6,125 nucleotides of DNA. Source: a bacterium TMED221. Its GTDB lineage: Bacteria; Actinomycetota; Acidimicrobiia; Actinomarinales; Actinomarinaceae. The stretch covers positions 1-6,125 of the forward strand of contig NHJS02000016.1 in assembly GCA_002169115.2 (NCBI GenBank), read 5' to 3'. Shown one piece after another: positions 1-6,090 of this stretch; position 1 is the stretch's first letter; every line of letters begins with the position of its first letter. Under the pieces are notes generated by a model, which was not told where the DNA came from, did no database searches, and saw only the letters and a program-made list of their open reading frames with translations. The translations under genes and the position numbers were made by a program.

Positions 1-375
1 CACTATAAAAGATAATGTTGTTAATAATGATAAAGTAATAACAAGATATCCACTTAAATAGCTATCCCTAATACTCAATCCTTTTCCTATATCCCAAAAG
101 AGATGTCTAATACCATTGAGTAAATGATATGTAATTACAAAAATTACCCCATATAAAATAAGTTTAACTAGAAAGTGATCTAGCACTGATACTAGTATAT
201 TGAAGTACTCACTGCCTAATGCTATTACAAAAAAGAAAAAAGGTATGAGCAACAAAAGTATCGAGAGAATTACACCAGTAAATCTATGAGATATTGACAT
301 CACCGATGTAAGCTGCGGCTTATAAATCTGCAAATGAGGTGATAGTGGTCTTTTATTACTCAATATTTTATCCAT
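1..375 (-). CDS. sdhC: Succinate dehydrogenase cytochrome b556 subunit SdhC (3' end outside window)
   Basis: SdhC is a membrane-anchor subunit of complex II: it helps bind heme b and forms part of the ubiquinone site for the SdhAB catalytic dimer. The minus-strand frame from the ATG at 375-373 stays open to the window edge, giving 125 residues; E. coli SdhC has 129, so only the last few codons are probably missing. Visible family features are RPLSPHLQIYKPQ (residues 9-21), SISHRFTG (27-34, with H30-R31 at the quinone-site position) and YHLLNGIRHLFWD (83-95). H84 falls at the same number as the E. coli heme-ligand His84. Three hydrophobic stretches (about 33-54, 66-86 and 106-125) fit the three SdhC helices. 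The start directly follows the TAA of the upstream small gene and has no clear Shine-Dalgarno sequence, suggesting translational coupling. sdhD, sdhA and sdhB presumably follow beyond position 1 (inference). Confidence 0.93.
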   Translation of the reverse strand, partial: MDKILSNKRPLSPHLQIYKPQLTSVMSISHRFTGVILSILLLLIPFFFFVIALGSEYFNILVSVLDHFLVKLILYGVIFVITYHLLNGIRHLFWDIGKGLSIRDSYLSGYLVITLSLLTTLSFIV

Positions 376-516
376 TTAAAAATCTACACATCTACCATTT
401 TTTTCCCAGTCACCATACCTTGTTGGTTCGGGGCCTTTTCTGCCACCAATTTCCTTTACTTTTTCAGGGGTATTGATCTTCTTTTTAGAATTATCAGTTT
501 TTTGATCTTTGTTCAT
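376..516 (-). CDS. SDHAF4/DUF1674-type succinate dehydrogenase assembly factor, 46 aa
   Basis: This is a complete 46-codon gene (ATG 516-514, TAA 378-376). Its C-terminal half carries the hallmark of the DUF1674/SDHAF4 family: [15 protein letters not shown] (residues 23-37) followed by EKNGRCVDF at the extreme C-terminus. The N-terminal 20 residues are Lys/Asp/Asn-rich and probably disordered. In mitochondria SDHAF4 binds the flavinylated SdhA subunit and promotes its assembly with SdhB while limiting oxidant production; the same role here is inferred from family and position. It is the first gene of the sdh transcript, preceded by a good ribosome site (GGAGAG, 5 nt spacer), and its stop codon abuts the sdhC start with no intervening base. 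No signal peptide or membrane segment is seen, so it should be cytoplasmic. Family assignment is firm; function in this organism is inferred. Confidence 0.93.
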   Translation of the reverse strand: MNKDQKTDNSKKKINTPEKVKEIGGRKGPEPTRYGDWEKNGRCVDF

Positions 517-521
517 GTAAT

Positions 522-527
522 CTCTCC
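522..527 (-). promoter_or_regulatory. Shine-Dalgarno site of the SDHAF4-like gene
   Basis: GGAGAG on the minus strand lies 5 nt before the ATG at 516. It is one of the clearest ribosome-binding sites in the window, where most starts have weak or no such signal, and it supports this short reading frame being translated. Confidence 0.75.
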
Positions 528-534
528 AAGACGT

Positions 535-540
535 ATTATA
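535..540 (-). promoter_or_regulatory. Possible -10 element of the sdh operon
   Basis: The minus strand reads TATAAT, a perfect sigma-70 -10 hexamer. It would put the transcript start a few bases downstream and leave a leader of about 20 nt that contains the GGAGAG site. At 17 bp spacing the -35 position reads TATTTA, a poor match to TTGACA. In DNA this AT-rich a TATAAT can occur by chance, so the call is tentative. Confidence 0.4.
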
Positions 541-573
541 TGCAAATATAAATTAAATAAATAGTACTTTATT

Positions 574-583
574 AGTATATACT
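574..583. repeat. 10-bp perfect palindrome in the sdh/ygfZ divergent promoter region
   Basis: AGTATATACT is its own reverse complement and lies near the middle of the 155-bp gap between two divergent genes. Allowing one mismatched pair it extends to 571-586. A position between divergent promoters suits a dimeric regulator's operator, but an AT-only core in AT-rich DNA may be chance. No regulator can be named. Confidence 0.25.
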
Positions 584-607
584 TATTTTGATTGTACGCA
601 GATTAGC

Positions 608-613
608 TATAAT
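608..613 (+). promoter_or_regulatory. Possible -10 element of ygfZ
   Basis: This is a perfect TATAAT on the plus strand, 58 bp before the ygfZ ATG, implying a leader of roughly 50 nt. The best upstream -35-like hexamer, TTGATT at 588-593, is only 14 bp away, which is shorter than usual; at 17 bp the sequence is ATTTTG. The -10 is convincing by sequence, but the full promoter is not. Confidence 0.4.
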
Positions 614-671
614 AAATTAGTAGTAGTAACAAGGCTTAAAAGGATAAATTAACTATATATCAATACTTTAT

Positions 672-1559
672 ATGAATTTTAAAGAATTATCAGGATATTC
701 TATAGACAAAAATACTGCTTGTATCCAAGTATCTGGTGAAGACTCACAAAAGTTTTTACAAGGACAATTTAGTAATGACATAACAGAAGTTACTGATAGT
801 GTTTACCAATATTCATCCTACTCAACTAATCAGGGTAAAGTTATCGCAATTTTTAGAATCTTGAAAAATAATCAAGGATATTTACTTTTGATAAATAAAG
901 GTATTGCTAAATACTTTATTGAACGTCTATCCATGTATATTCTGATGTCAAAAGTTAACATCGAAGAGCAAAAAGATTGTATGATTTATGGCATTCTTGG
1001 AAAATCAGCAGAGAATATTCTTTTAGAGAATACATTAAAAGCCAATGAATATATTAAAAATTCAGAAAATATAATTCTAAGTAATGAAAATAAATATGTG
1101 CCAGCAGCTACTATCATCAAAATTAAATCTAGTAATAGTCAATCTGATGAACTTCTAAAATCAGAAATAAATGTTGATTATAATGTGAATGAGTTAATTG
1201 ATAACTTATTACTTCTTCCAAGGATTACTATGTCAACAAAAGAAACATATATACCGCAAGTTTTAAATCTAGAAGATTTGAATGGTATAAATTATAAGAA
1301 AGGATGTTATACGGGACAAGAAATTGTAGCAAGAACACATTACTTGGGAAAAATTAAAAAAAAGATATTTCTGCTAGAACATTATGAAAAAGATATTGAT
1401 ATAGGTGATAAAATTCATGATGTTAATGGTGAGTTAGTTGGAGAAATCTTTACTTCGACCCAAAAAATAAATGATGTTTTTTTATCTATAGGTATAATTA
1501 GACTTGATTCTATAGATAAGAATATTTTCGCGAAACAAACAAGTTTAAAAATTATCTAA
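672..1559 (+). CDS. ygfZ: YgfZ/IBA57 family folate-binding protein (Fe-S enzyme maintenance, tRNA modification)
   Basis: This 295-residue protein (E. coli YgfZ has 326) belongs to the GcvT-like YgfZ family. YgfZ binds tetrahydrofolate and supports the activity of certain Fe-S enzymes, including the tRNA methylthiotransferase MiaB; its mitochondrial relative IBA57 helps make 4Fe-4S clusters. The sequence shows FLQGQFSND (residues 28-36), the GKVIAIFR strand (55-62), YIPQVLNLEDL (193-203) and the signature KGCYTGQE (210-217), with the conserved cysteine at C212. The C-terminal region (about 230-295) fits the small GcvT-type beta-barrel domain. ATG 672 is the first standard start: the frame is closed by TAA at 645-647 and no ATG, GTG or TTG lies between. 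No Shine-Dalgarno sits at the right distance; AAAAGGA (638-644) is about 27 nt away. The gene is divergent from the sdh operon and converges on mdh, its stop lying 1 bp from the mdh stop. Confidence 0.93.
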   Translation: MNFKELSGYSIDKNTACIQVSGEDSQKFLQGQFSNDITEVTDSVYQYSSYSTNQGKVIAIFRILKNNQGYLLLINKGIAKYFIERLSMYILMSKVNIEEQKDCMIYGILGKSAENILLENTLKANEYIKNSENIILSNENKYVPAATIIKIKSSNSQSDELLKSEINVDYNVNELIDNLLLLPRITMSTKETYIPQVLNLEDLNGINYKKGCYTGQEIVARTHYLGKIKKKIFLLEHYEKDIDIGDKIHDVNGELVGEIFTSTQKINDVFLSIGIIRLDSIDKNIFAKQTSLKII

Positions 1560-1560
1560 G

Positions 1561-2532
1561 TTAAAGCAAGTCTTTTATAATATCTCTTTCAGAAATCAAT
1601 TCTTTTTCAGAATTTTTAATATATGTGATTGAGCTTTCTGATAAATTAACGGTATCAATAATTTTTATTTCATTATTTACTATATTTAAAGGGTATGAAA
1701 AGAATATTTGATCATCAATATCATAAGGGTTACTAGACATAATACCCATTGATTCCCAGTCAGATGATCCATTCACCAAAGCATAGACATGATCATATAT
1801 TGCGGAAGCTGCCGAAGCTGCACTTGACTTACCACGATGCTCTATTATTTCAGCACCTCTATTCTGTACTCTTGATATGAATTCGTCCGAAATCCATTGG
1901 TCACTCAGTGAAAGGATTTTTTCATTATTATTATTTATTAATGCGTTATTAATATCAGGGTATTGTGTTGCGGAATGATTGCCCCAAACTATCAATTGAC
2001 TGATTTGCTCAACTCTACAATCTGTTTTAACTGACAGAATACTTTTTGCCCTATTCTGGTCTAATCTCATTAATGAGGAAATATTTTCTGTAGGAATATT
2101 TTTTGTATTTTTTTCTATGATTAATGCATTTGTATTTGCTGGATTACCAACAACTATTATTTTAGTAGTTTTTTTGGCATTTTCATTAATTATATTTCCT
2201 TGTGCATTAAATATATTTGCATTATCTAACAACAAATCAGCCCGTTGCATACCTTTGGATCTTGGTTTAGCGCCAACTAATAATATAAAGTCTGAGTCAG
2301 CAAATGCTTCTTCGGGTTTATCAGTTATAATCACTGAATCTAATTGTCTGAAAGCACAATCTTCGATTTCCAATTTTACACCCATTAAAATAGGTAGAGC
2401 TGGTGATATATCTAATAAATTTAATTGAATTTTTGTGTCTTGATCGAATATATTCCCAGCGAGTATACGAAAGATAAGTGAATATGCAATATTTCCAGCT
2501 GCACCAGTTATAGTAATAATTTGTTTTTTCAT
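1561..2532 (-). CDS. mdh: Malate dehydrogenase, NAD-dependent, type 2 (cytosolic-like)
   Basis: MDH interconverts malate and oxaloacetate with NAD(H) in the TCA cycle, in the cytoplasm. The 323-residue protein has the family's normal length. Visible features are the Rossmann dinucleotide loop TGAAGNIAYSL (residues 9-19), D41 at the end of strand 2 (favouring NAD over NADP), the mobile-loop arginines R91 and R97 in KPRSKGMQRADLL, GNPANTNAL (129-137), the catalytic Asp/Arg in RLDQNRA (D158, R161) and the catalytic His in WGNHSATQYPD (H186). SSAASAAS (236-243) is also typical. This is the type found in many gamma- and betaproteobacteria, not the LDH-like alphaproteobacterial MDH. It is the last gene of the msbA-lpxK-kdsB-mdh run: its ATG overlaps the kdsB TGA by 4 bp (ATGA), and AAGGA (2542-2546) with a 9-nt spacer can serve as its ribosome site. 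No terminator is visible after it; its stop is 1 bp from the convergent ygfZ stop. Confidence 0.97.
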   Translation of the reverse strand: MKKQIITITGAAGNIAYSLIFRILAGNIFDQDTKIQLNLLDISPALPILMGVKLEIEDCAFRQLDSVIITDKPEEAFADSDFILLVGAKPRSKGMQRADLLLDNANIFNAQGNIINENAKKTTKIIVVGNPANTNALIIEKNTKNIPTENISSLMRLDQNRAKSILSVKTDCRVEQISQLIVWGNHSATQYPDINNALINNNNEKILSLSDQWISDEFISRVQNRGAEIIEHRGKSSAASAASAIYDHVYALVNGSSDWESMGIMSSNPYDIDDQIFFSYPLNIVNNEIKIIDTVNLSESSITYIKNSEKELISERDIIKDLL

Positions 2533-3248
2533 TTTAAAAAATCCTTCGCCAATTTTAAATCACTAGGCGAATTAACACTAATTGAATTATTCGTTCTTAC
2601 TTTTATACAACGGATTGGTATCTGATTCCAGATAAATTTTAACTGTTCTAAGCTTTCATATGACTCATATGGAGAGCTTTTAAAGTTCAAATATTTTTTT
2701 AACAATGAAACCTTATACCCATAGATTCCAATATGTAAATAATGGTCATTATATACATTAAAAGGTATAGGTGAACGAGAAAAGTATAATGCATTATCTT
2801 GATTATCTAGAATCACCTTTACAGCATCCTTGCTATTGAATGATTTTTCAGACTTAGACCTAGAAATCAATGTATACATAGAAATATTATTTTCAGATGA
2901 AAGTGAAGAGATAATATCCCTAGCACCTTTCAAGGGAAAGTTAAATTCATCTCCTTGTATATTTAGTATGTTATCGTTGCCCATATATTTTAGATCTCTA
3001 CACAGAGATGCTATGCGATGGGTTCCATTTATATATTTTTTTTTTGAAAACCATACATTTATATTATGTTTTTCTACTAAGTTTTTAATTTTATCATCAT
3101 CTGTTGCGACAGTTATTGAGTCATGAGGTAGTTTTTTTGCACGGAGGATAATATGTTCAATTAAAGTAATATCATTTATTTTTTGAACAAGTTTGCTTGG
3201 AAACCTCGAGGATTTTAGTCTTGCTGGTATTATTATTCTAGTTTTCAT
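2529..3248 (-). CDS. kdsB: CMP-Kdo synthetase (3-deoxy-manno-octulosonate cytidylyltransferase), divergent
   Basis: KdsB joins CTP and Kdo to give CMP-Kdo, the donor for the inner core of LPS, in the cytoplasm. The 239-residue protein (E. coli 248) has the nucleotide-binding N-terminus IPARLKSSRFPSKL (residues 7-20), VATDD (47-51), IQGDE (97-101, metal-binding D100), ALYFSRSPIPF (153-163), HIGIYGYK (172-179) and SLEQLKFIW (199-207). Three usually conserved sites differ: SGT(D/E)R is NGTHR (74-78), QGDEP is QGDEF (P to F at 102), and the C-terminal VDTPED is VNSPSD (225-230), putting Asn226 where the second metal-coordinating Asp normally lies. The frame is intact and the rest of the fold is conserved, so it is probably functional, perhaps with altered metal or sugar handling (inference). 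The start lies inside the end of lpxK (11-bp overlap) with no clear Shine-Dalgarno. The context of lpxK and msbA supports an LPS role. Confidence 0.9.
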   Translation of the reverse strand: MKTRIIIPARLKSSRFPSKLVQKINDITLIEHIILRAKKLPHDSITVATDDDKIKNLVEKHNINVWFSKKKYINGTHRIASLCRDLKYMGNDNILNIQGDEFNFPLKGARDIISSLSSENNISMYTLISRSKSEKSFNSKDAVKVILDNQDNALYFSRSPIPFNVYNDHYLHIGIYGYKVSLLKKYLNFKSSPYESYESLEQLKFIWNQIPIRCIKVRTNNSISVNSPSDLKLAKDFLK

Positions 3249-4227
3249 AATTTAATATAACACTTAGATCTTTATTAATTTTATTAATAAATAATTTGTT
3301 TGGTTCAACGTAGTGATCAAGTACCCAAATGCTATTATTTTTTATTTCAATTAATTTAACATAATCTTTGTCAGTTATAAAGATAGGATGATCATCATCA
3401 AAGCATACCTCTGATCCATCAAAAGCATGGTGATCGTCATATTTATGAATAGTATAATTTATCATATATAGATCTAGAGCCTTAGTTATATTCTCTAAAG
3501 ACGCTATGCCAGAAACTAAATGAATTTTTTGTGATGAAAAATCTTTCAAATTTTTTGATTGATTAGTAACTGGATTGAGAACAGTTTTGTTTATAGATCT
3601 AATAGAAAATTTCTTATCGTCTGTTGAATTTGTATAAGCAACAATATCAACGTTATTCAATCTAGATTTTGGTTCTCTTAAAGGTCCAGCTGGAAGTAAA
3701 AAACTATTTCCAAACAGCTTATGATTATTTATAAGCACTATCTCATAGTCTCTCGCTAACTTATAATGCTGAAGGCCATCGTCATGTATTATGACATCAA
3801 TTGCTTTTTTATTTAACAATAGTTTTGTTGCATCTACTCTGTTCCCACAGCTAACTATTTCACTATTAGTTTGCTTCGCAATTAAGACTGCTTCATCCCC
3901 AACAAGATTAGGATTTGATTTTTCATTTACGAGAACAGGTGTTTTTAGAATAGCTTTGTAACCTGAAGATACTACTCCAACTTTTAAACCCATAGCTGAT
4001 AAGTATTTCGCCAACCAGATTACAAATGGTGTTTTCCCTGAGCCTCCAACTGTTAGATTGCCTACTATTATCGAAGGTTTGCCGGATGTATATTTATGCA
4101 AAAGATCATAATCATAAAGATATAATCGGACTTTAATTAACACGTAGAAGAGTATCGAGAATGGAAGTAGAGCGAAAGAGAATAAACTAAACTTAGAGTA
4201 CCATATACTTTCAAAAATTTTCTCCAT
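3238..4227 (-). CDS. lpxK: Tetraacyldisaccharide 4'-kinase LpxK (lipid A synthesis)
   Basis: LpxK transfers phosphate from ATP to the 4' position of the lipid A disaccharide, producing lipid IVA on the inner face of the inner membrane. The 329 residues match the E. coli enzyme (328). An N-terminal hydrophobic anchor (about 14-37) precedes the P-loop GNLTVGGSGKTP (56-67), then GDEAVLIAK (110-118), the DDGLQHYKLARD motif (149-160, the family's DDG(F/L)QH), LLPAGPLREP (177-186), SGIASLENI (239-247), DDHHAF (264-269, the conserved His region) and ITDKD (284-288, the (T/E)KD motif). The start is well supported: GGAG (4233-4236) sits 5 nt upstream inside the end of msbA, and the ATG shares one base with the msbA stop (TAATG), a coupled junction. 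It overlaps kdsB by 11 bp downstream. No catalytic motif appears damaged. Confidence 0.96.
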   Translation of the reverse strand: MEKIFESIWYSKFSLFSFALLPFSILFYVLIKVRLYLYDYDLLHKYTSGKPSIIVGNLTVGGSGKTPFVIWLAKYLSAMGLKVGVVSSGYKAILKTPVLVNEKSNPNLVGDEAVLIAKQTNSEIVSCGNRVDATKLLLNKKAIDVIIHDDGLQHYKLARDYEIVLINNHKLFGNSFLLPAGPLREPKSRLNNVDIVAYTNSTDDKKFSIRSINKTVLNPVTNQSKNLKDFSSQKIHLVSGIASLENITKALDLYMINYTIHKYDDHHAFDGSEVCFDDDHPIFITDKDYVKLIEIKNNSIWVLDHYVEPNKLFINKINKDLSVILNYEN

Positions 4228-5999
4228 TATTTCTCCGACACGCTAAACTGAATCTTATGAAGCTTTGAGTATATGCCATCTTTTTTGATCAAATCATTAT
4301 GGTTTCCATGCTCTTTGATAACCCCTTGGTCAAGAACAATAATTTGATCAGCATTCTCTATTGTAGATAAACGATGTGCGATTACTATGGTTGTCCTATT
4401 CTTTTGTAACTCGATTAATGAGTTTTGAATAAGCTTTTCAGACTCTGAATCTAGAGAGCTTGTAGCTTCATCCAAAAGAAGGATTGGAGCATTCTTCAAT
4501 ATAGCTCTTGCAATCGCAAGCCTCTGTCTTTGTCCTCCTGAGAGCAAAACACCGTTATCTCCGACAAATGTTTCAAAACCTTTCTCATATTTATTTATAA
4601 AATCTAAGGCATTAGCACTCTCTGCTGCAATTTTGATTTCATCCATACTTTTTGATTCCAATGACCCATAAGCAATATTATTTTTTATAGAGTCATTAAA
4701 TAGTGTAGACTCTTGTCCAACATAACCTATCATTGATCTAAGCTCTTTTAGGGATAAAGAATTAATATTTGTATTATCAATAGTTAAGCTCCCATCGCGG
4801 ATATCATAAAATCTTGGCAGGAGGTTCATCAATGTTGATTTACCACTTCCAGATTTTCCCACAATCGCACATGTGCTACCTCGTGGAACTGTAAAGTTAA
4901 TATTTTTTAAAACTAAATTATCATTATCATAATATGAAAAGTTTATATTTTTAAAGTTAAGTTTTAAAAAGTCTCGATTAAATTTTTCTTTTTTTGTGAA
5001 ATCTTTAACATCAAGTTCAGATTTAGAATCTAGTAAATTAAAAATTGATTCACTTGCTGCTATACCTCTTTGTAAAACTACATTAATTTCTGCAAGTCTT
5101 TTTATAGGTGCAAATATTAATATCATAGCAGTTATAAAAGACATAAATGTGCCAACAGAGATAACTTCTAAATAACCATCTGAGGTAACAAAAAAGATTA
5201 TCGTTGATAAAAATAAAGCAACTACAAATTGAACAAGAGGGATACTTATTCCTTGAATTAAGGCAAGCTTTAAATGTCTGTCTCTATTATTTTTATTAAC
5301 ATAACTAAATGACTTTTTTTCACTATTTTCACCACCAAATATTTTAACAACTCTATGTCCTGCTATTAACTCTTCTACAACATTTGTTATATATCCCATG
5401 GATTTTTGTATATGCTTGCTGGTATCACGAAATTTCACGCTCATTAGTTTTATAAATATTGCTATAACTGGTCCAATTACAAATAAACCCACTGAGAGAA
5501 TAAAGCTCTGATAAAACATTAATCCCAATAAACCAAGAACAGTTAGTCCATCTCTAACTAAGACTGTTATAGCTTTTGTAGCTGCTTCAGCAACTTGTTC
5601 AGTATCATATGTTAACTTTGATAATAGCTCACCAGATGATGCGAAATCATAAGTTTTGGTTGGCATATGCACCAATTTCTCAAACATTTCTTGACGAATT
5701 TTTTTTATTACATTTCTGCCTACCCAAGCAATACCATATGTAGATACAAATCCTGCAATACTTCTCAAAAGGAACAAACCTATTAGTACAAAAGGAAAGT
5801 AACGAATTGTATCAGGATCTTTTTCTACAAAACTGCCATCTAGTAGAGGTTTTATTAATGCAGCAAACGCAGTATCAGTTATGGCGAACATAGCCATAGC
5901 CAAAATTGAAATAGTGAAAATAATTTTATGCTGGAAAGTATATCCCAGTAATCTCAAATATATGCCAGGATTAGTTTTGCTATTGTTAGATTTATGCAT
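4227..5999 (-). CDS. msbA: Lipid A/LPS flippase MsbA, ABC transporter half-molecule
   Basis: MsbA is a homodimeric inner-membrane ATP-driven flippase that moves the lipid A-core from the cytoplasmic to the periplasmic leaflet. The 590-residue protein (E. coli 582) has an N-terminal six-helix exporter domain (hydrophobic stretches near 25-50, 66-88, 143-163, 165-188, 250-272 and 281-300) with the intracellular-loop segment ELLSKLTYDTEQ (124-135). The ATPase domain (about 347-590) has an A-loop tyrosine (Y356/Y357), Walker A GKSGSGKST (381-389), a Q-loop glutamine (Q429), signature LSGGQ (486-490), Walker B ILLLDE (506-511), D-loop SSLD (514-517) and switch His542. All catalytic residues are intact. 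Other type-1 exporters share these motifs; the adjacent lpxK and kdsB make MsbA by far the best name. No Shine-Dalgarno is evident before the ATG at 5999, but it is the first start and the N-terminus looks normal. First gene of the msbA-lpxK-kdsB-mdh operon. Confidence 0.94.
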   Translation of the reverse strand: MHKSNNSKTNPGIYLRLLGYTFQHKIIFTISILAMAMFAITDTAFAALIKPLLDGSFVEKDPDTIRYFPFVLIGLFLLRSIAGFVSTYGIAWVGRNVIKKIRQEMFEKLVHMPTKTYDFASSGELLSKLTYDTEQVAEAATKAITVLVRDGLTVLGLLGLMFYQSFILSVGLFVIGPVIAIFIKLMSVKFRDTSKHIQKSMGYITNVVEELIAGHRVVKIFGGENSEKKSFSYVNKNNRDRHLKLALIQGISIPLVQFVVALFLSTIIFFVTSDGYLEVISVGTFMSFITAMILIFAPIKRLAEINVVLQRGIAASESIFNLLDSKSELDVKDFTKKEKFNRDFLKLNFKNINFSYYDNDNLVLKNINFTVPRGSTCAIVGKSGSGKSTLMNLLPRFYDIRDGSLTIDNTNINSLSLKELRSMIGYVGQESTLFNDSIKNNIAYGSLESKSMDEIKIAAESANALDFINKYEKGFETFVGDNGVLLSGGQRQRLAIARAILKNAPILLLDEATSSLDSESEKLIQNSLIELQKNRTTIVIAHRLSTIENADQIIVLDQGVIKEHGNHNDLIKKDGIYSKLHKIQFSVSEK

Positions 6000-6090
6000 A
6001 TAGTTTATAAAATGTAAAAGATATGTAGTAGTATAAGATATTAATACATTTTCTAGTAAAAATATCTATTTATTAGTATAACTATAACAC
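6000..6090. promoter_or_regulatory. Divergent promoter region between msbA and the DUF2062-like gene
   Basis: This 91-bp, almost entirely A/T gap must hold the promoters of both divergent genes. On the minus strand TATACT occurs at 6030-6035 and again at 6075-6080; either could be a -10 for msbA, but neither has a recognisable -35 at 16-18 bp. On the plus strand TATAAC occurs at 6077-6082 and 6083-6088, very close to the ATG at 6091. If one of these is used as a -10, that transcript would be nearly or fully leaderless. Individual elements are weak; only the location is well supported. Confidence 0.45.

Noticed and set aside
648..671. Upstream extension of ygfZ from an ATT codon at 648
   Set aside because: ATT is a very rare start, the AAGGA before it is too close (about 3 nt), and the added residues match nothing in the family. 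ATG 672 gives a normal N-terminus.
1526..1535. 10-bp palindrome TTTCGCGAAA near the end of ygfZ, considered as a terminator or regulator site
   Set aside because: It lies inside the ygfZ coding sequence, has no loop and is not followed by a T-run; it most likely arises from the codons for I-F-A-K.
2117..2428. 103-codon open frame on the plus strand
   Set aside because: It lies wholly opposite mdh, whose own frame has clear catalytic motifs; the translation resembles no known protein and has no ribosome site. It is an antisense shadow.
2529..2532. Possible frameshift or sequencing error at the kdsB/mdh boundary
   Set aside because: The ATGA overlap is a standard coupling arrangement; both proteins have normal termini and lengths.
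2830..3126. 98-codon open frame on the plus strand
   Set aside because: It lies wholly opposite kdsB, has no recognisable motif and no upstream signal. It is an antisense shadow.
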